A DNA stretch of 32,960 nucleotides, from the NCBI GenBank assembly GCA_903934875.1, contig CAIZPP010000192.1, positions 1 to 32,960 of the forward strand, read 5' to 3'. A model generated the notes under the pieces. The model was given only the letters and a program-made list of their open reading frames with translations, was not told the DNA's origin and did not search any database. Position 1 is the stretch's first letter. Every line of letters starts with the position of its first letter. This stretch comes from an uncultured Methylococcaceae bacterium (GTDB lineage Bacteria > Pseudomonadota > Gammaproteobacteria > Methylococcales > Methylococcaceae). The position numbers and the translations under genes are program-made. Below are positions 17,679 through 26,441 of the stretch, piece after piece.

Positions 17679-18269
17679 ATGAGCATGAAACGCTGTGAAA
17701 ACGGGCACTACTTCGACTCCAGCAAATACTCGGCATGTCCTTCATGCGGAATACAAGACTTGGATATCCATGCAACGATGATCCACCATGTCCCGCAACA
17801 TCCGCCCGAAAATACGGAAGGCCAGACGGTGCGGCATGACCAAACATCCCGTGCTGTTGGCGACCCCGGCGTGACTGTGGGCGTGTTTCGCAAGAAGATA
17901 GGCATCGACCCCGTGGTTGGCTGGTTGGTTTGCACCCAGGGGGGTGACAAAGGGCGCGACTTTCGCATCAGGAGCGAACGCAATGCCATAGGCCGCGCTC
18001 CCAATATGGACATCTGCATTAGCGGCGACAACACCATATCCCGCGAAAAGCACGCCTATATCAGCTACAACCCGCGCCGAAATTCATTTCTGCTGACGCC
18101 GGGAGAGAGCCGTGGAATCGTCTACTTGAATGATGAGGAAGTGGCGGCCCCCATGCCGTTAAAACCGTTTGATGTAATTGAACTCGGGCAGACCCAATTG
18201 CTTTTTGTCCCCTTTTGCGGCGAACAATTCCGTTGGGACACGGTTGCCGGTCAAGATTCCGCCGGTTAA
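17679..18269 (+). CDS. Zinc-ribbon/FHA domain protein
   Basis: About 196 aa. A short zinc ribbon is at the N-terminus (CENGHYFDSSKYSACPSCG, four Cys/His ligands), then a flexible linker, then an FHA domain at about 85-180. The phosphothreonine-reading residues are visible: NAIGRAPNMDI, then ISREKHAYISY. FHA domains bind phosphothreonine peptides, so the likely ligand is a protein phosphorylated by the kinase encoded 27 nt downstream. ATG 17679 follows GGGG with reasonable spacing; ATG 17685 is an alternative. No membrane segment. The same N-terminal ribbon type recurs in the downstream kinase. Confidence 0.88.
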   Translation: MSMKRCENGHYFDSSKYSACPSCGIQDLDIHATMIHHVPQHPPENTEGQTVRHDQTSRAVGDPGVTVGVFRKKIGIDPVVGWLVCTQGGDKGRDFRIRSERNAIGRAPNMDICISGDNTISREKHAYISYNPRRNSFLLTPGESRGIVYLNDEEVAAPMPLKPFDVIELGQTQLLFVPFCGEQFRWDTVAGQDSAG

Positions 18270-18296
18270 ATATTGCAATCCGTTTGTCTAAGGGAT

Positions 18297-20831
18297 ATGC
18301 CTCCATCCCCCTACGCCAACCTCTGCCCCGGTTGTTTTGCCGACAAAGGGGGAAGTGCTGTTTGTGCGCACTGCGGCTACGATGAAGGCTTGCCGCGCGG
18401 TGGGTTGGTATTGCCGCACCGCACAGTCCTGAACAAGCAATATCTGATTGGTTGCACTTTGGGCAAACTTGGCGGCTTCGGCATCACCTATCTCGCCTGG
18501 GACATGCACCTGGAAACGCCTGTCGCCATCAAGGAATACCTCCCACGGGAATTGGCGGGGCGGGACAGCAACCACCTCACCATCACCGCCCACTCCAGGG
18601 ATGACAAGGCACTCTTCCTTGAAGGACTCGGACTTTTCTTGAAGGAAGCCCGCACCCTCGCCAAATTCGACCATGAAAACATTGTCCGTGTGCGCAATGT
18701 GCTGGAGGAAAACGGCACTGCCTATCTGGTCATGAATTTTTATGCAGGCACTACCCTTGCAGCCCATCTGGAACAAAAGGGAGGGCGATTGCCGGAGAAA
18801 ATCGCGCTCTCCATCCTATTGCCTGTATTGGATGGATTGCGCGAAGTCCATAGCAAAGGCTTTCTGCATAGGGATATCAAACCGCAGAATATCTACCTTA
18901 CCAGCGCGGGCACACCTATCCTGTTGGATTTCGGTTCGGCCCGAATGCTGATGGGTGAGCGCAGCCGCAGCATGACGGTGCTAATGACCCCTGGATATGC
19001 GCCATTCGAGCAATATCACCGTAAAGGGCAGCAAGGGCCTTGGACGGACATTTATGCCTGCGGTGCCTCGCTTTACCAAATGCTGACGGGGGTGGTCCCT
19101 ATGGAGGCAACCGAGCGGGCAGCGAAAGACACCCTGCAAGCGCCTGACCGGCTGGTGCCTGACATCTCCCCCCCGGTCTCGCAGATGGTCATGCGGGCAA
19201 TGGCGATGAACCGCGAGGCTAGGCCATCCACGGTGGCAGAATTCATGGATGCACTCACCCAAGCCAATCGGAACGCTTCCCCGCCCGTAGAGGGCAACAA
19301 ACCCGAAGAAAAAATCAAGCAACCCGCCGAAAAACCACAGCAGGAAGTTGCACAAGAGACACTGTCCCCTTATTTCAAGGCCGCTCTCGGCAAAAGCAGC
19401 ACTGTGTATTACCTGAATGCATTTTCCAAGTTTGAATTAAACTGGGTAGAATTGCTAAAGCCGTCGTGGAACTCGGCTGGCTTTGTTTTTAACGCTTTTT
19501 GGCTGTTCTATAACAGAATATTTGGATTAGGGCTTGTGTTTTTCATTATTCCCATTCTAACAATGATAATTTACGATAGCACAATAGTTGGGCTATCATG
19601 TTTTTTGGTGTTATCTTTTGTGCTTGGATGTTATGGCAATGCACTGTATTATAATACCCTGTCCCAAAGAATACATGATATTGAAATAAAGTTCCCAGGC
19701 AATCGTTTGGACTCTCTAAAACTAGCACGTTTGGCAACTGCTGGAAAAGCCAGCACTCTTATCCCGTTCATCTATTTCTTAATTTGGTTGGCCGCAATTT
19801 ATTCACATGAACAATTTCGTCTGCTGCTATCAACCAAGCCTGACAAAATTGCAACATTCACCAATGGACCACCATCCAACATTCCGTCCAAGCAAGATCA
19901 GCCATACGCTGAAGAGGATGCCTTAAATGATACTACCTCGCCCGGTCCGCCAACTGATAGCGACCAATACAAAAAAAAGGCCGATGAATTACTTAAAAGT
20001 GCAGACTGGCTGACCTTATTGGAACACTCAAAAAAATGGTGTATTCTGCAAAGGACCAATCCCGATGCATGGTTATATTTTGGCATCGCCAACTTTGAGC
20101 TTACCCAGTTTTCCCTAGCCCAACCCGCTTTTGAAACTTACTTCAGGTTAAAGCCGGAGGATAATGACTATGTTCTTGGGTATTTGGCCAAGACCTATGT
20201 AAAACTAAAAAAGTCGGTGGCTGCAGAACAGGCGTTGTTAAAAGTCATTGCCCTGCGTTCCAAGTTAAACCAGCCAAAAACACCCGATGACGCATTGTTT
20301 TATAATGAGCTTGGAAATATCTATTTCTCCTCAATTGACAAAAAACAATATGCTTTGCAACTGTATAGACAGGCACTTGAAATTGAGCCGAATAGTGAAG
20401 TCTTCAAATCCAATGTGGATGATGCGTTAAGAGTCTCGGCGGGCCAGAACAATGCAGAGCCGTCAATTTCCAAGCTAGACGATAATTTAACTGCACAAAA
20501 TCCCGAACTCAATATAAACTACCACGCTGAAGGCAAACAGAAAGCTTATGCTAGTTTGTCATCGGCGGCGGCGGCAGGAGACATCGAAGCCGTTCAACTA
20601 TTGCTCGGCAAAGGCGCTGACATCAACAAGAGAGAAATGGGTAGCTATCCCTTGATACAAGCAGCCAAGTACAAGCAAAGTGAGATGGTTGCCTTTCTAT
20701 TAAAGAACGGCGCTGACATTAACATGGAAGACAGCAATGGAAACAAGGCCATCATTTACAGCATAGTCAACGGTGATAAAAATACCATGGACCTATTGAC
20801 CAATGCGGGCGCATTCCATAACTCTCGATAA
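18297..20831 (+). CDS. Mosaic Ser/Thr protein kinase with zinc ribbon, membrane, TPR and ankyrin regions
   Basis: 844 aa from ATG 18297. Order of parts: zinc ribbon (CPGCF..CAHCG, 10-26); Hanks-type kinase (about 48-320) with Gly loop LGKLGGFG, Lys79 in VAIKEYL, Glu117, HRDIKPQN (191-198), DFGSAR (211-216) and GYAPFEQY. A Pro/Glu/Lys-rich linker follows, then a DUF2628-like membrane region (about 380-460; FNAFWLFYNR and hydrophobic helices) and another TM near 495. TPR-like repeats (about 575-715) and two or three ankyrin repeats (about 745-840) close the protein. All catalytic residues are present. The second half is visibly more AT-rich than the kinase part, suggesting a fusion. It lies between an FHA gene and a PP2C gene. 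Confidence 0.92.
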   Translation: MPPSPYANLCPGCFADKGGSAVCAHCGYDEGLPRGGLVLPHRTVLNKQYLIGCTLGKLGGFGITYLAWDMHLETPVAIKEYLPRELAGRDSNHLTITAHSRDDKALFLEGLGLFLKEARTLAKFDHENIVRVRNVLEENGTAYLVMNFYAGTTLAAHLEQKGGRLPEKIALSILLPVLDGLREVHSKGFLHRDIKPQNIYLTSAGTPILLDFGSARMLMGERSRSMTVLMTPGYAPFEQYHRKGQQGPWTDIYACGASLYQMLTGVVPMEATERAAKDTLQAPDRLVPDISPPVSQMVMRAMAMNREARPSTVAEFMDALTQANRNASPPVEGNKPEEKIKQPAEKPQQEVAQETLSPYFKAALGKSSTVYYLNAFSKFELNWVELLKPSWNSAGFVFNAFWLFYNRIFGLGLVFFIIPILTMIIYDSTIVGLSCFLVLSFVLGCYGNALYYNTLSQRIHDIEIKFPGNRLDSLKLARLATAGKASTLIPFIYFLIWLAAIYSHEQFRLLLSTKPDKIATFTNGPPSNIPSKQDQPYAEEDALNDTTSPGPPTDSDQYKKKADELLKSADWLTLLEHSKKWCILQRTNPDAWLYFGIANFELTQFSLAQPAFETYFRLKPEDNDYVLGYLAKTYVKLKKSVAAEQALLKVIALRSKLNQPKTPDDALFYNELGNIYFSSIDKKQYALQLYRQALEIEPNSEVFKSNVDDALRVSAGQNNAEPSISKLDDNLTAQNPELNINYHAEGKQKAYASLSSAAAAGDIEAVQLLLGKGADINKREMGSYPLIQAAKYKQSEMVAFLLKNGADINMEDSNGNKAIIYSIVNGDKNTMDLLTNAGAFHNSR

Positions 20832-20844
20832 GTACTCGATAACG

Positions 20845-20965
20845 TACAGCGTTTTCATCTTTAACATAAAACTAAAAAGGGATATTCAGTATGCCTACCA
20901 TTTAAACGTATATCCAGCGCCACCCACTAGCTATCAAGTAACTCTTCAATGTTGAAAACGCTGTA
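20845..20965 (+). repeat. Inverted-repeat element, type A, copy 3
   Basis: Complete 121-bp copy from TACAGCGTTTTCATCTTTAA to TGTTGAAAACGCTGTA with 11-bp perfect terminal arms. The central palindrome is degenerate (GGGATATTCAG against GTATATCC). It begins 14 bp after the kinase stop. Its final A is the first base of the PP2C start codon. Confidence 0.88.
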
Positions 20966-21906
20966 TGTCGGATAGTCTGCGAGTTGGAAACGCCCAAATT
21001 GTCGGGGCAAGAACAGACCAACAGGATGCTTTCGGCTTTTCCGACAAGGATGATGCATACTTCGTCCGTCACGGCGGAGTGCTGGCAGTAATCGCAGATG
21101 GAATGGGGGGTCATGCCTACGGAGGTGAAGCCAGTCGCATTGCGGTAAAGGCATTTTTGCTTGATTATATGGCGAAATCCGAACGCGTTTCCATACCCGA
21201 TGCGCTGTATCAGGCATTTTATGCAGCAAACCATGCAGTTTGCGCATTCGCGGAAGAAGCCGGCGAAGCAGGCAATTGCGGAACCACGTTTGTTGCGGCG
21301 GTGGTCCATCTGGCAAGCCGCTCGTTACATTGGATCAGCACAGGGGATAGCCGCATTTTATTATTTCGCAAGTGCCAGTGGGTTCAAATCACGGCGGATT
21401 CCAATTATGCCAACCGGCTGCTTAACCATCACATCCACGGGGTGGACTTGCCATACCATTGGAAAAATGACATCCATCTTCAGGGCTTGACCAGTTTTTT
21501 AGGGCTACAGGAAATTGAAGAAATCGACCGGTCCCTCTGCGGACTCAGACTCCACCCGCAAGATTGGCTAGTGCTTTGCACCGATGGCATCTATAACACA
21601 CTGGCCGAAAATGAAATTTTGGCATTGCTACATGGCGACCCCAATACCGCTTGTGAAATGATTGTGCAAAAGGTTACTGCAAAAGGACTGGCCCATCAGG
21701 ACAATGCGACGGTGGCAACTATTGCCTGCGATTTCAACCCTGCTCATGATGGACGCGGCAAATGGCGGACAACGCCATTTGTTAAACTAGGATTCGGATT
21801 GTTCCTTATTAGTCTAGTTTTGATTGCTTACAGCGTTTTTAATATCGAAGAGTTACTTGTTTGGTTATATCATTTTGCAAAGCAATTCGCATACAGGATG
21901 GTTTGA
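20965..21906 (+). CDS. PP2C-family Ser/Thr protein phosphatase
   Basis: 313 aa. PP2C motifs in order: GARTDQQDAFG (metal Asp21), VIADGMGGHAYGGEAS (Asp45), NCGTTFVAAVV, STGDSRILLF, LVLCTDGIYNTL and DNATVATI, so the catalytic metal sites appear intact. A single C-terminal membrane helix (LGFGLFLISLVLIA, about 273-288) anchors it, followed by a tail that starts YSVFNIEELL and runs to the stop. The tail is read from a type B repeat element (21829-21950). The start codon is formed at the last base of the upstream type A element and has no clear Shine-Dalgarno. It should reverse the neighbouring kinase's phosphorylation and, unlike many such enzymes, is tethered to the membrane. Confidence 0.9.
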   Translation: MSDSLRVGNAQIVGARTDQQDAFGFSDKDDAYFVRHGGVLAVIADGMGGHAYGGEASRIAVKAFLLDYMAKSERVSIPDALYQAFYAANHAVCAFAEEAGEAGNCGTTFVAAVVHLASRSLHWISTGDSRILLFRKCQWVQITADSNYANRLLNHHIHGVDLPYHWKNDIHLQGLTSFLGLQEIEEIDRSLCGLRLHPQDWLVLCTDGIYNTLAENEILALLHGDPNTACEMIVQKVTAKGLAHQDNATVATIACDFNPAHDGRGKWRTTPFVKLGFGLFLISLVLIAYSVFNIEELLVWLYHFAKQFAYRMV

Positions 21907-21950
21907 TTTCGTGTCCTTTATTATTTTTCTTTGTTAAGAAAAACGCTGTA
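21829..21950 (-). repeat. Inverted-repeat element, type B, copy 2
   Basis: Complete 122-bp copy from TACAGCGTTTTTAATATCGA to TTAAGAAAAACGCTGTA. It is the reverse orientation of the copy at 4530-4653 and matches it along most of its length. End 2 is inside the PP2C gene, giving the last 26 codons and stop; end 1 is in the spacer. Confidence 0.87.
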
Positions 21951-22077
21951 CATAAATGCAAAGCGGGACTCCCCGCGATGTTGTGGCACATAGACAGTTG
22001 CGCCTTGGTCATCGTTCGGCCCAATTGCTAGGGCTAGTAGTTTGCGCTCCACAAGCGGTATGCGTTTAAATAATTAG

Positions 22078-22106
22078 TTGACATACATTTATAAAAAAGG
22101 TATGTA
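22078..22106 (+). promoter_or_regulatory. Candidate promoter upstream of soxCD
   Basis: Perfect TTGACA (22078-22083), 17-bp AT-rich spacer, then TATGTA (22101-22106). The block to 22127 resembles 7611-7660 base for base at many positions (CATACATTT..GTATGT.AAGCATGGG), and both precede a type A repeat. The rest of the spacer 21951-22077 has no gene. Confidence 0.4.
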
Positions 22107-22127
22107 AAGCATGGGAAAATCTTTATC

Positions 22128-22250
22128 TACAGCATTTTGATCTTTAAAATATCCCTAATAAAGGATATTCAGTTAACCATTCAGGTTAACCCAATAGCCT
22201 GCGTTTACATACCAACTATCGAGTAACTATTGGATGTAGAAAATACTGTA
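22128..22250 (+). repeat. Inverted-repeat element, type A, copy 4
   Basis: Complete 123-bp copy: TACAGCATTTTGATCTTTAA at left, GGATGTAGAAAATACTGTA at right. The central palindrome GGATATTCAGTTAACC with GGTTAACCCAATA is strong. The ends have drifted (one mismatch between arms). End 2 is 37 bp before a short leader ORF and 90 bp before soxC. Confidence 0.85.
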
Positions 22251-22287
22251 ATAATTGCGAATAATCAATACACGCCCGGAGAAGAAA

Positions 22288-22359
22288 ATGCACTCTGAAT
22301 TTATAGCCGGATTGATCCATCTACCCATCGAGGAAAAGCTATGCAGCCCACTCCCCTGA
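22288..22359 (+). CDS. Possible 23-aa leader peptide overlapping soxC
   Basis: ATG 22288 is preceded by a good purine-rich Shine-Dalgarno (GGAGAAG). It reads MHSEFIAGLIHLPIEEKLCS plus three residues before a TGA at 22357-22359, overlapping the soxC start by 19 nt in another frame. It could couple translation to soxC. No homology is recognised, so it may be chance. Confidence 0.3.
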   Translation: MHSEFIAGLIHLPIEEKLCSPLP

Positions 22360-23621
22360 CATCCGATTTCCACGAACCCCCGCAACCTGTGGCCGGCGGC
22401 GGACTGCTTGATAGACGCTTGTTTCTGCGGCAAAGCTTGACCTTGGGGACAATGGCTTTCATAGGCCAAGAGGTTGCGGCCTCGGAATTTGACCGTCCGG
22501 CTTGGATGTTGAAACCCGGCAGACCTCTTTCCAATTACGGCCAGCCCTCACCCCATGAAAAGGAGGCCATCCGTTGGATTTCCTCCAATCCGGCACTGCC
22601 TGGGAACGGCATTTCATGGACGCCCCTGCATCAATTGGCCGGGACGGTCACGCCATCAGGTTTGCATTTCGAACGCCACCATAACGGTGTCCCTGAAATA
22701 GAGCCTGACCAGCACCGTTTGCTCATCCACGGATTGGTGAATAATCCGATTTTTTTGGACATGGACAAATTGGCTCGTTACCCTATGCTTTCGCGCTTCT
22801 GTTTTATCGAGTGCGGAGGCAACAGCAATGCCGGCTGGCGCGAAGAACCCACCCAGGCATCGGCAGGCAACCTGCATGGGCTGGTTTCGTGCAGCGAGTG
22901 GACCGGAGTGCCCTTGTCCACCGTCCTGCAAGAGGCGGGAATCCAGCCAACTGCCCGCTGGCTGATTGCCGAGGGAGCGGACGCAGCCGCCATGAACATT
23001 AGCATTCCAATGGACAAAGCCTGGGACGATGCCATTTTGGCCCTTTATCAGAACGGCGAACGCATCCGCCCCGAAAACGGCTATCCGTTAAGATTATTGC
23101 TGCCCGGCTGGGAAGGTGTCACGAATGTCAAATGGCTGCGCCGCCTGGAGGCTGCCGACCAACCCGCGATGGCCCGCAATGAAACGGCCAAATACACGGA
23201 ATTGCAGCCAGACGGCAAGTCACGGCAATTCACCTTCATCATGGAAGCCAAATCGATCATCACCCATCCATCGCCCGGTCACCGCCTGCAAGGCCCGGGC
23301 CTTTACCAAATATCAGGCTTGGCTTGGAGCGGTCGCGGCAAGGTCAAAAAAGTGGAAGTTTCCGCGGACGGTGGCAAAACCTGGGCGGAAGCGGAATTGC
23401 AAGAACCGGTGCTGTCCAAGTCATTCACCCGCTTCCGCATTCCTTGGCATTGGAACGGCGGCAAGACCGTATTGAAAAGCAGGGCTAGCGATGAAACCGG
23501 ATACATGCAGCCCGAACGTGAAAAGCTCATCCTTGAACGGGGGCGCAACGGCTATTTCCACTACAACGCCCAAGTCGCCTGGTGCTTGGATACGGAAGGA
23601 CATCTCAGCCATGTCTACTAA
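22341..23621 (+). CDS. soxC: SoxC-type sulfite/sulfane dehydrogenase molybdopterin subunit
   Basis: 426-aa molybdoenzyme of the sulfite-oxidase fold. A Tat-type signal is visible (DRRLFLRQSLTLGTMAF; twin Arg at 25-26, with AAS near 47), so the protein is exported folded. The molybdenum-ligand Cys158 lies in FCFIECGGNSNAGW. The C-terminal dimerisation domain has VEVSADGGKTWAEAEL and RIPWHWNG. Shine-Dalgarno GAGGAAAAG precedes ATG 22341. Its stop overlaps the start of the cytochrome gene by 11 nt, as in soxCD pairs. No soxXYZAB genes occur in the window, so it could work as a separate sulfite dehydrogenase rather than in a full Sox complex. Cofactor supply would require moaA and other genes. 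Confidence 0.9.
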   Translation: MQPTPLTSDFHEPPQPVAGGGLLDRRLFLRQSLTLGTMAFIGQEVAASEFDRPAWMLKPGRPLSNYGQPSPHEKEAIRWISSNPALPGNGISWTPLHQLAGTVTPSGLHFERHHNGVPEIEPDQHRLLIHGLVNNPIFLDMDKLARYPMLSRFCFIECGGNSNAGWREEPTQASAGNLHGLVSCSEWTGVPLSTVLQEAGIQPTARWLIAEGADAAAMNISIPMDKAWDDAILALYQNGERIRPENGYPLRLLLPGWEGVTNVKWLRRLEAADQPAMARNETAKYTELQPDGKSRQFTFIMEAKSIITHPSPGHRLQGPGLYQISGLAWSGRGKVKKVEVSADGGKTWAEAELQEPVLSKSFTRFRIPWHWNGGKTVLKSRASDETGYMQPEREKLILERGRNGYFHYNAQVAWCLDTEGHLSHVY

Positions 23622-24141
23622 AGCAGCCTGCTTTTTTGTGTTGGTCTGCGCAACCGCCCCGCTGTCCGCGTTTGCTGCAGCCGATGGTCCACGCCTTGGC
23701 AAACCAGCCACCCCAGAAGAAATCGCGGCATGGAACCTGACCGTATTTCCCGATGGCAAGGGGCTTCCGCCGGGACATGGCAGCTCCATAGAAGGCAAGG
23801 CCGTTTATGAACACCATTGCGCAGCCTGCCACGGCAGCAACGGCTTGGGAGGAAGCGCGGAGGAATTAGCCGGTGCCAAACATAGCTTGACCGATGCCCA
23901 TCCTGACAAGACCATCGGAACCTATTGGCCCACGGCCACCACATTGTTCGATTTCGTGCGCCGCTCCATGCCTCCCGCAGCGCCCGGCTCCCTGAGCAAC
24001 GACCAAACCTACGCAGTCTGCGCCTATCTGCTAACCCTCAACGCAATCATCGCTGAGTCCGCCGAAATGAATGCGCTTGCCCTGCCTCAAGTTAAGATGC
24101 CCAACCGGGAAGGCTTCATCCGTATGGACGTTGCAAAATGA
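23611..24141 (+). CDS. soxD: SoxD-like c-type cytochrome subunit
   Basis: 176 aa with a Sec signal peptide (about 1-23, ending SAFAAA). The conserved [20 protein letters not shown] segment is followed by one haem c motif, CAACH at 70-74. Candidate axial Met residues are in RRSMPP and further on. It is the periplasmic electron acceptor for SoxC. The single haem makes it shorter than the two-haem SoxD of Paracoccus and closer to monohaem partner cytochromes. ATG 23611 overlaps the end of soxC and is preceded by GGAAGGA; an upstream open frame in soxC is ignored. The following 200 bp to ftsH hold no supported gene. Confidence 0.87.
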   Translation: MSTKAACFFVLVCATAPLSAFAAADGPRLGKPATPEEIAAWNLTVFPDGKGLPPGHGSSIEGKAVYEHHCAACHGSNGLGGSAEELAGAKHSLTDAHPDKTIGTYWPTATTLFDFVRRSMPPAAPGSLSNDQTYAVCAYLLTLNAIIAESAEMNALALPQVKMPNREGFIRMDVAK

Positions 24142-24343
24142 TAATATGTGGGCAACCTACTTTATTTGCAAACTGCGCTGGAACCAACCAAAATCAAGCC
24201 GGTCATATCCTCAGTATGCCAGGGAGAAAAATTTAATTGCAAGGAGGAGGGAAAGTTGGAATGTACCATTAGGGCTACAAATCTTGACTGTTTTCCTCGG
24301 GCTTCATGACCGATCTCAATTCCATCTTAGGGAGCCTAATCAA

Positions 24344-26260
24344 GTGAAAGACATGATGAAGAATATTTTACTGTGGGTAGTTGTTGCTGTCGTTTTGATG
24401 ACAGTATTTAATAATTTCGGCAACCGCAAAACCGAAGACACGTCAATGCCCTACTCCCAATTCATCTCTGCGGTGAACGATGGGCAAGTCAAGCAAGTGA
24501 CTATCGACGGCCATGTGATCAAAGGCACTACAGGTTCAGGCGACAAGTTTATGACTTATAGCCCCGGAGACCCCCATTTAGTCGATGACTTATTGAAAAA
24601 CCGCGTGGAAATAAAAGCCCAGCCCCCAGAGCAGCAATCCATGCTGATGCAGATATTTATATCGTGGGCGCCCATGTTGTTGCTGGTTGGCGTATGGATT
24701 TATTTTATGCGCAAATCCCAAGGCGCCGGTGGCGGCGGTGCCATGTCTTTCGGCAAAAGCAAAGCCCGTTTGCTTGAGGAAGACCAAGTGAAAGTCACTT
24801 TCGCCGATGTCGCGGGCGTGGAAGAAGCCAAGGAAGATGTCTCGGAAATGGTCGACTTCCTTAGAGACCCCGGCAAATTTCAGAAACTGGGCGGCAAGAT
24901 TCCCCGTGGTGCCTTGATGGTAGGCCCGCCCGGAACCGGTAAGACTTTGCTGGCCCGTGCGATTGCAGGCGAGGCAAAAGTTCCTTTCTTCACCATATCG
25001 GGATCGGATTTCGTTGAAATGTTCGTAGGCGTGGGCGCATCCAGGGTCCGTGACATGTTCGAGCAGGCCAAGAAACGCTCCCCTTGCATCATATTCATTG
25101 ATGAAATTGACGCAGTGGGTAGGCATCGGGGCGCTGGGCTGGGCGGCGGGCATGACGAGCGCGAGCAGACTCTGAACCAATTGCTGGTCGAAATGGACGG
25201 CTTTGAGGGTAATCAGGGAGTCATCGTCATTGCGGCCACTAACCGGCCTGATGTTCTGGACCCGGCCCTGTTGCGGCCAGGCCGTTTTGACCGGCAAATC
25301 ACCGTGGGCTTGCCTGACGTGCGTGGCAGGGAGCATATATTGAAGGTACACGCCAAACGTCTGCCCTTGGCTGAAGATGTGGAAATCAAATATCTGGCTC
25401 GCGGAACTCCAGGCTTCTCAGGTGCCGACTTGGCCAACTTAGTCAACGAAGCGGCGTTGTTTGCAGCGCGCAAAAACAAGCGCGATGTGCAAATGGAGGA
25501 TTTTGAAAAAGCCAAAGACAAAATCCTGATGGGCGCGGAACGCAAATCTATGGTGATGAGCGAGGACGAAAAGAAACTGACTGCCTACCATGAAGCCGGA
25601 CATGCCATCGTTGGCCGCATAGTCCCCGAGCATGATCCAGTTTACAAGGTTAGCATCATGCCTAGAGGGAGAGCTTTGGGCATCACCATGTTCCTGCCCG
25701 AGCGCGATACCTACAGCGCCAGCAAGCAAAAGCTGGAAAGTATGATTTCAAGCCTATTTGGTGGCCGGTTGGCCGAGGAAATCATTTTCGGCAGGGAAAG
25801 AGTCACCACAGGCGCATCCAATGACATTGAAAGAGCCACAGGCTTGGCCAGAAACATGGTCACCCGCTGGGGGCTTTCAGACCGGCTAGGTCCTTTGGCC
25901 TACAGCGAGGAAGAGGGCGAAGTCTTTTTGGGTCGCTCGGTCACCAAGCACAAATCCGTTTCTGAAGAGACTGCCCATCTGATAGACGAGGAAATTCGCT
26001 CGGTTATCGACAGCAATTATGAGCGGGCCGAGCGGATACTTCGGGAAAACATGGAAAAGCTGCATGTCATGGCGGATGCGCTGATGAAGTATGAAACGAT
26101 TGACCACTTCCAGATTGACGAAATCATGGATGGCAAGATACCCAGCCCTCCGCAAAGCTGGATTGATCCGCCTACTTCTGGCGGCGACAGCCAACCCGGT
26201 GCGACGGTGGCTAAGTCTGAGGAAACACCCAAACTGGGCAAGCCGGTCATTCAGCATTAA
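24344..26260 (+). CDS. ftsH: ATP-dependent zinc metalloprotease FtsH
   Basis: 638-aa membrane AAA+ protease that degrades unneeded membrane and regulatory proteins. TM1 at about 8-23, periplasmic loop, TM2 at about 105-122, Walker A GPPGTGKT (194-201), Walker [10 protein letters not shown], the SRH region [20 protein letters not shown] and the zinc site HEAGH (near 417) are all intact. The start is taken as GTG 24344 because AGGGAG (24329-24334) lies 9 nt before it and the N-terminus [10 protein letters not shown] aligns with the usual NDM.KN form. ATG 24353 would be 18 nt from that site. The large upstream open frame is not coding. A strong terminator follows. Confidence 0.95.
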   Translation: MKDMMKNILLWVVVAVVLMTVFNNFGNRKTEDTSMPYSQFISAVNDGQVKQVTIDGHVIKGTTGSGDKFMTYSPGDPHLVDDLLKNRVEIKAQPPEQQSMLMQIFISWAPMLLLVGVWIYFMRKSQGAGGGGAMSFGKSKARLLEEDQVKVTFADVAGVEEAKEDVSEMVDFLRDPGKFQKLGGKIPRGALMVGPPGTGKTLLARAIAGEAKVPFFTISGSDFVEMFVGVGASRVRDMFEQAKKRSPCIIFIDEIDAVGRHRGAGLGGGHDEREQTLNQLLVEMDGFEGNQGVIVIAATNRPDVLDPALLRPGRFDRQITVGLPDVRGREHILKVHAKRLPLAEDVEIKYLARGTPGFSGADLANLVNEAALFAARKNKRDVQMEDFEKAKDKILMGAERKSMVMSEDEKKLTAYHEAGHAIVGRIVPEHDPVYKVSIMPRGRALGITMFLPERDTYSASKQKLESMISSLFGGRLAEEIIFGRERVTTGASNDIERATGLARNMVTRWGLSDRLGPLAYSEEEGEVFLGRSVTKHKSVSEETAHLIDEEIRSVIDSNYERAERILRENMEKLHVMADALMKYETIDHFQIDEIMDGKIPSPPQSWIDPPTSGGDSQPGATVAKSEETPKLGKPVIQH

Positions 26261-26285
26261 TCAATAGCACCATCAAGTCCACCCC

Positions 26286-26316
26286 AAAACCCCGGCTAAA
26301 GTCGGGGTTTTGTTTT
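26286..26316 (+). terminator. Rho-independent terminator after ftsH
   Basis: AAAACCCCG, short loop GCTAAAGT, CGGGGTTTTGTTTT: a GC-rich stem followed by a T-rich tract, 25 bp after the ftsH stop. Confidence 0.9.
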
Positions 26317-26331
26317 CAGGCCCGGAGGCTG

Positions 26332-26402
26332 TGCCGGCGAAGGAGGCGCATCGTTCGCGATTGATGCGTTTCGTACCTCAGATCAACCTATGGCCCTATG
26401 GC
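26332..26402. repeat. Dispersed repeat, GCGCATCG..ATTGATGCG family
   Basis: GCCGGCGAAGGAGGCGCATC, GTTCGCGATTGATGCG, then CCTATGGCCCTATGG. Related copies are at 31529-31612 and, split in two, at 27663-27855. No coding potential. Confidence 0.6.
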
Positions 26403-26441
26403 TCCCTTGTCTTTACATCAACTTAAAGGCTTTTTAACCGA

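Noticed and set aside
18273-18296. TTG start for the kinase
   Set aside because: The zinc-ribbon homology begins after ATG 18297, and the added residues have no family match.
24071-24343. N-terminal extension of FtsH
   Set aside because: It overlaps soxD out of frame; the FtsH family N-terminus and a well-spaced AGGGAG fit GTG 24344.
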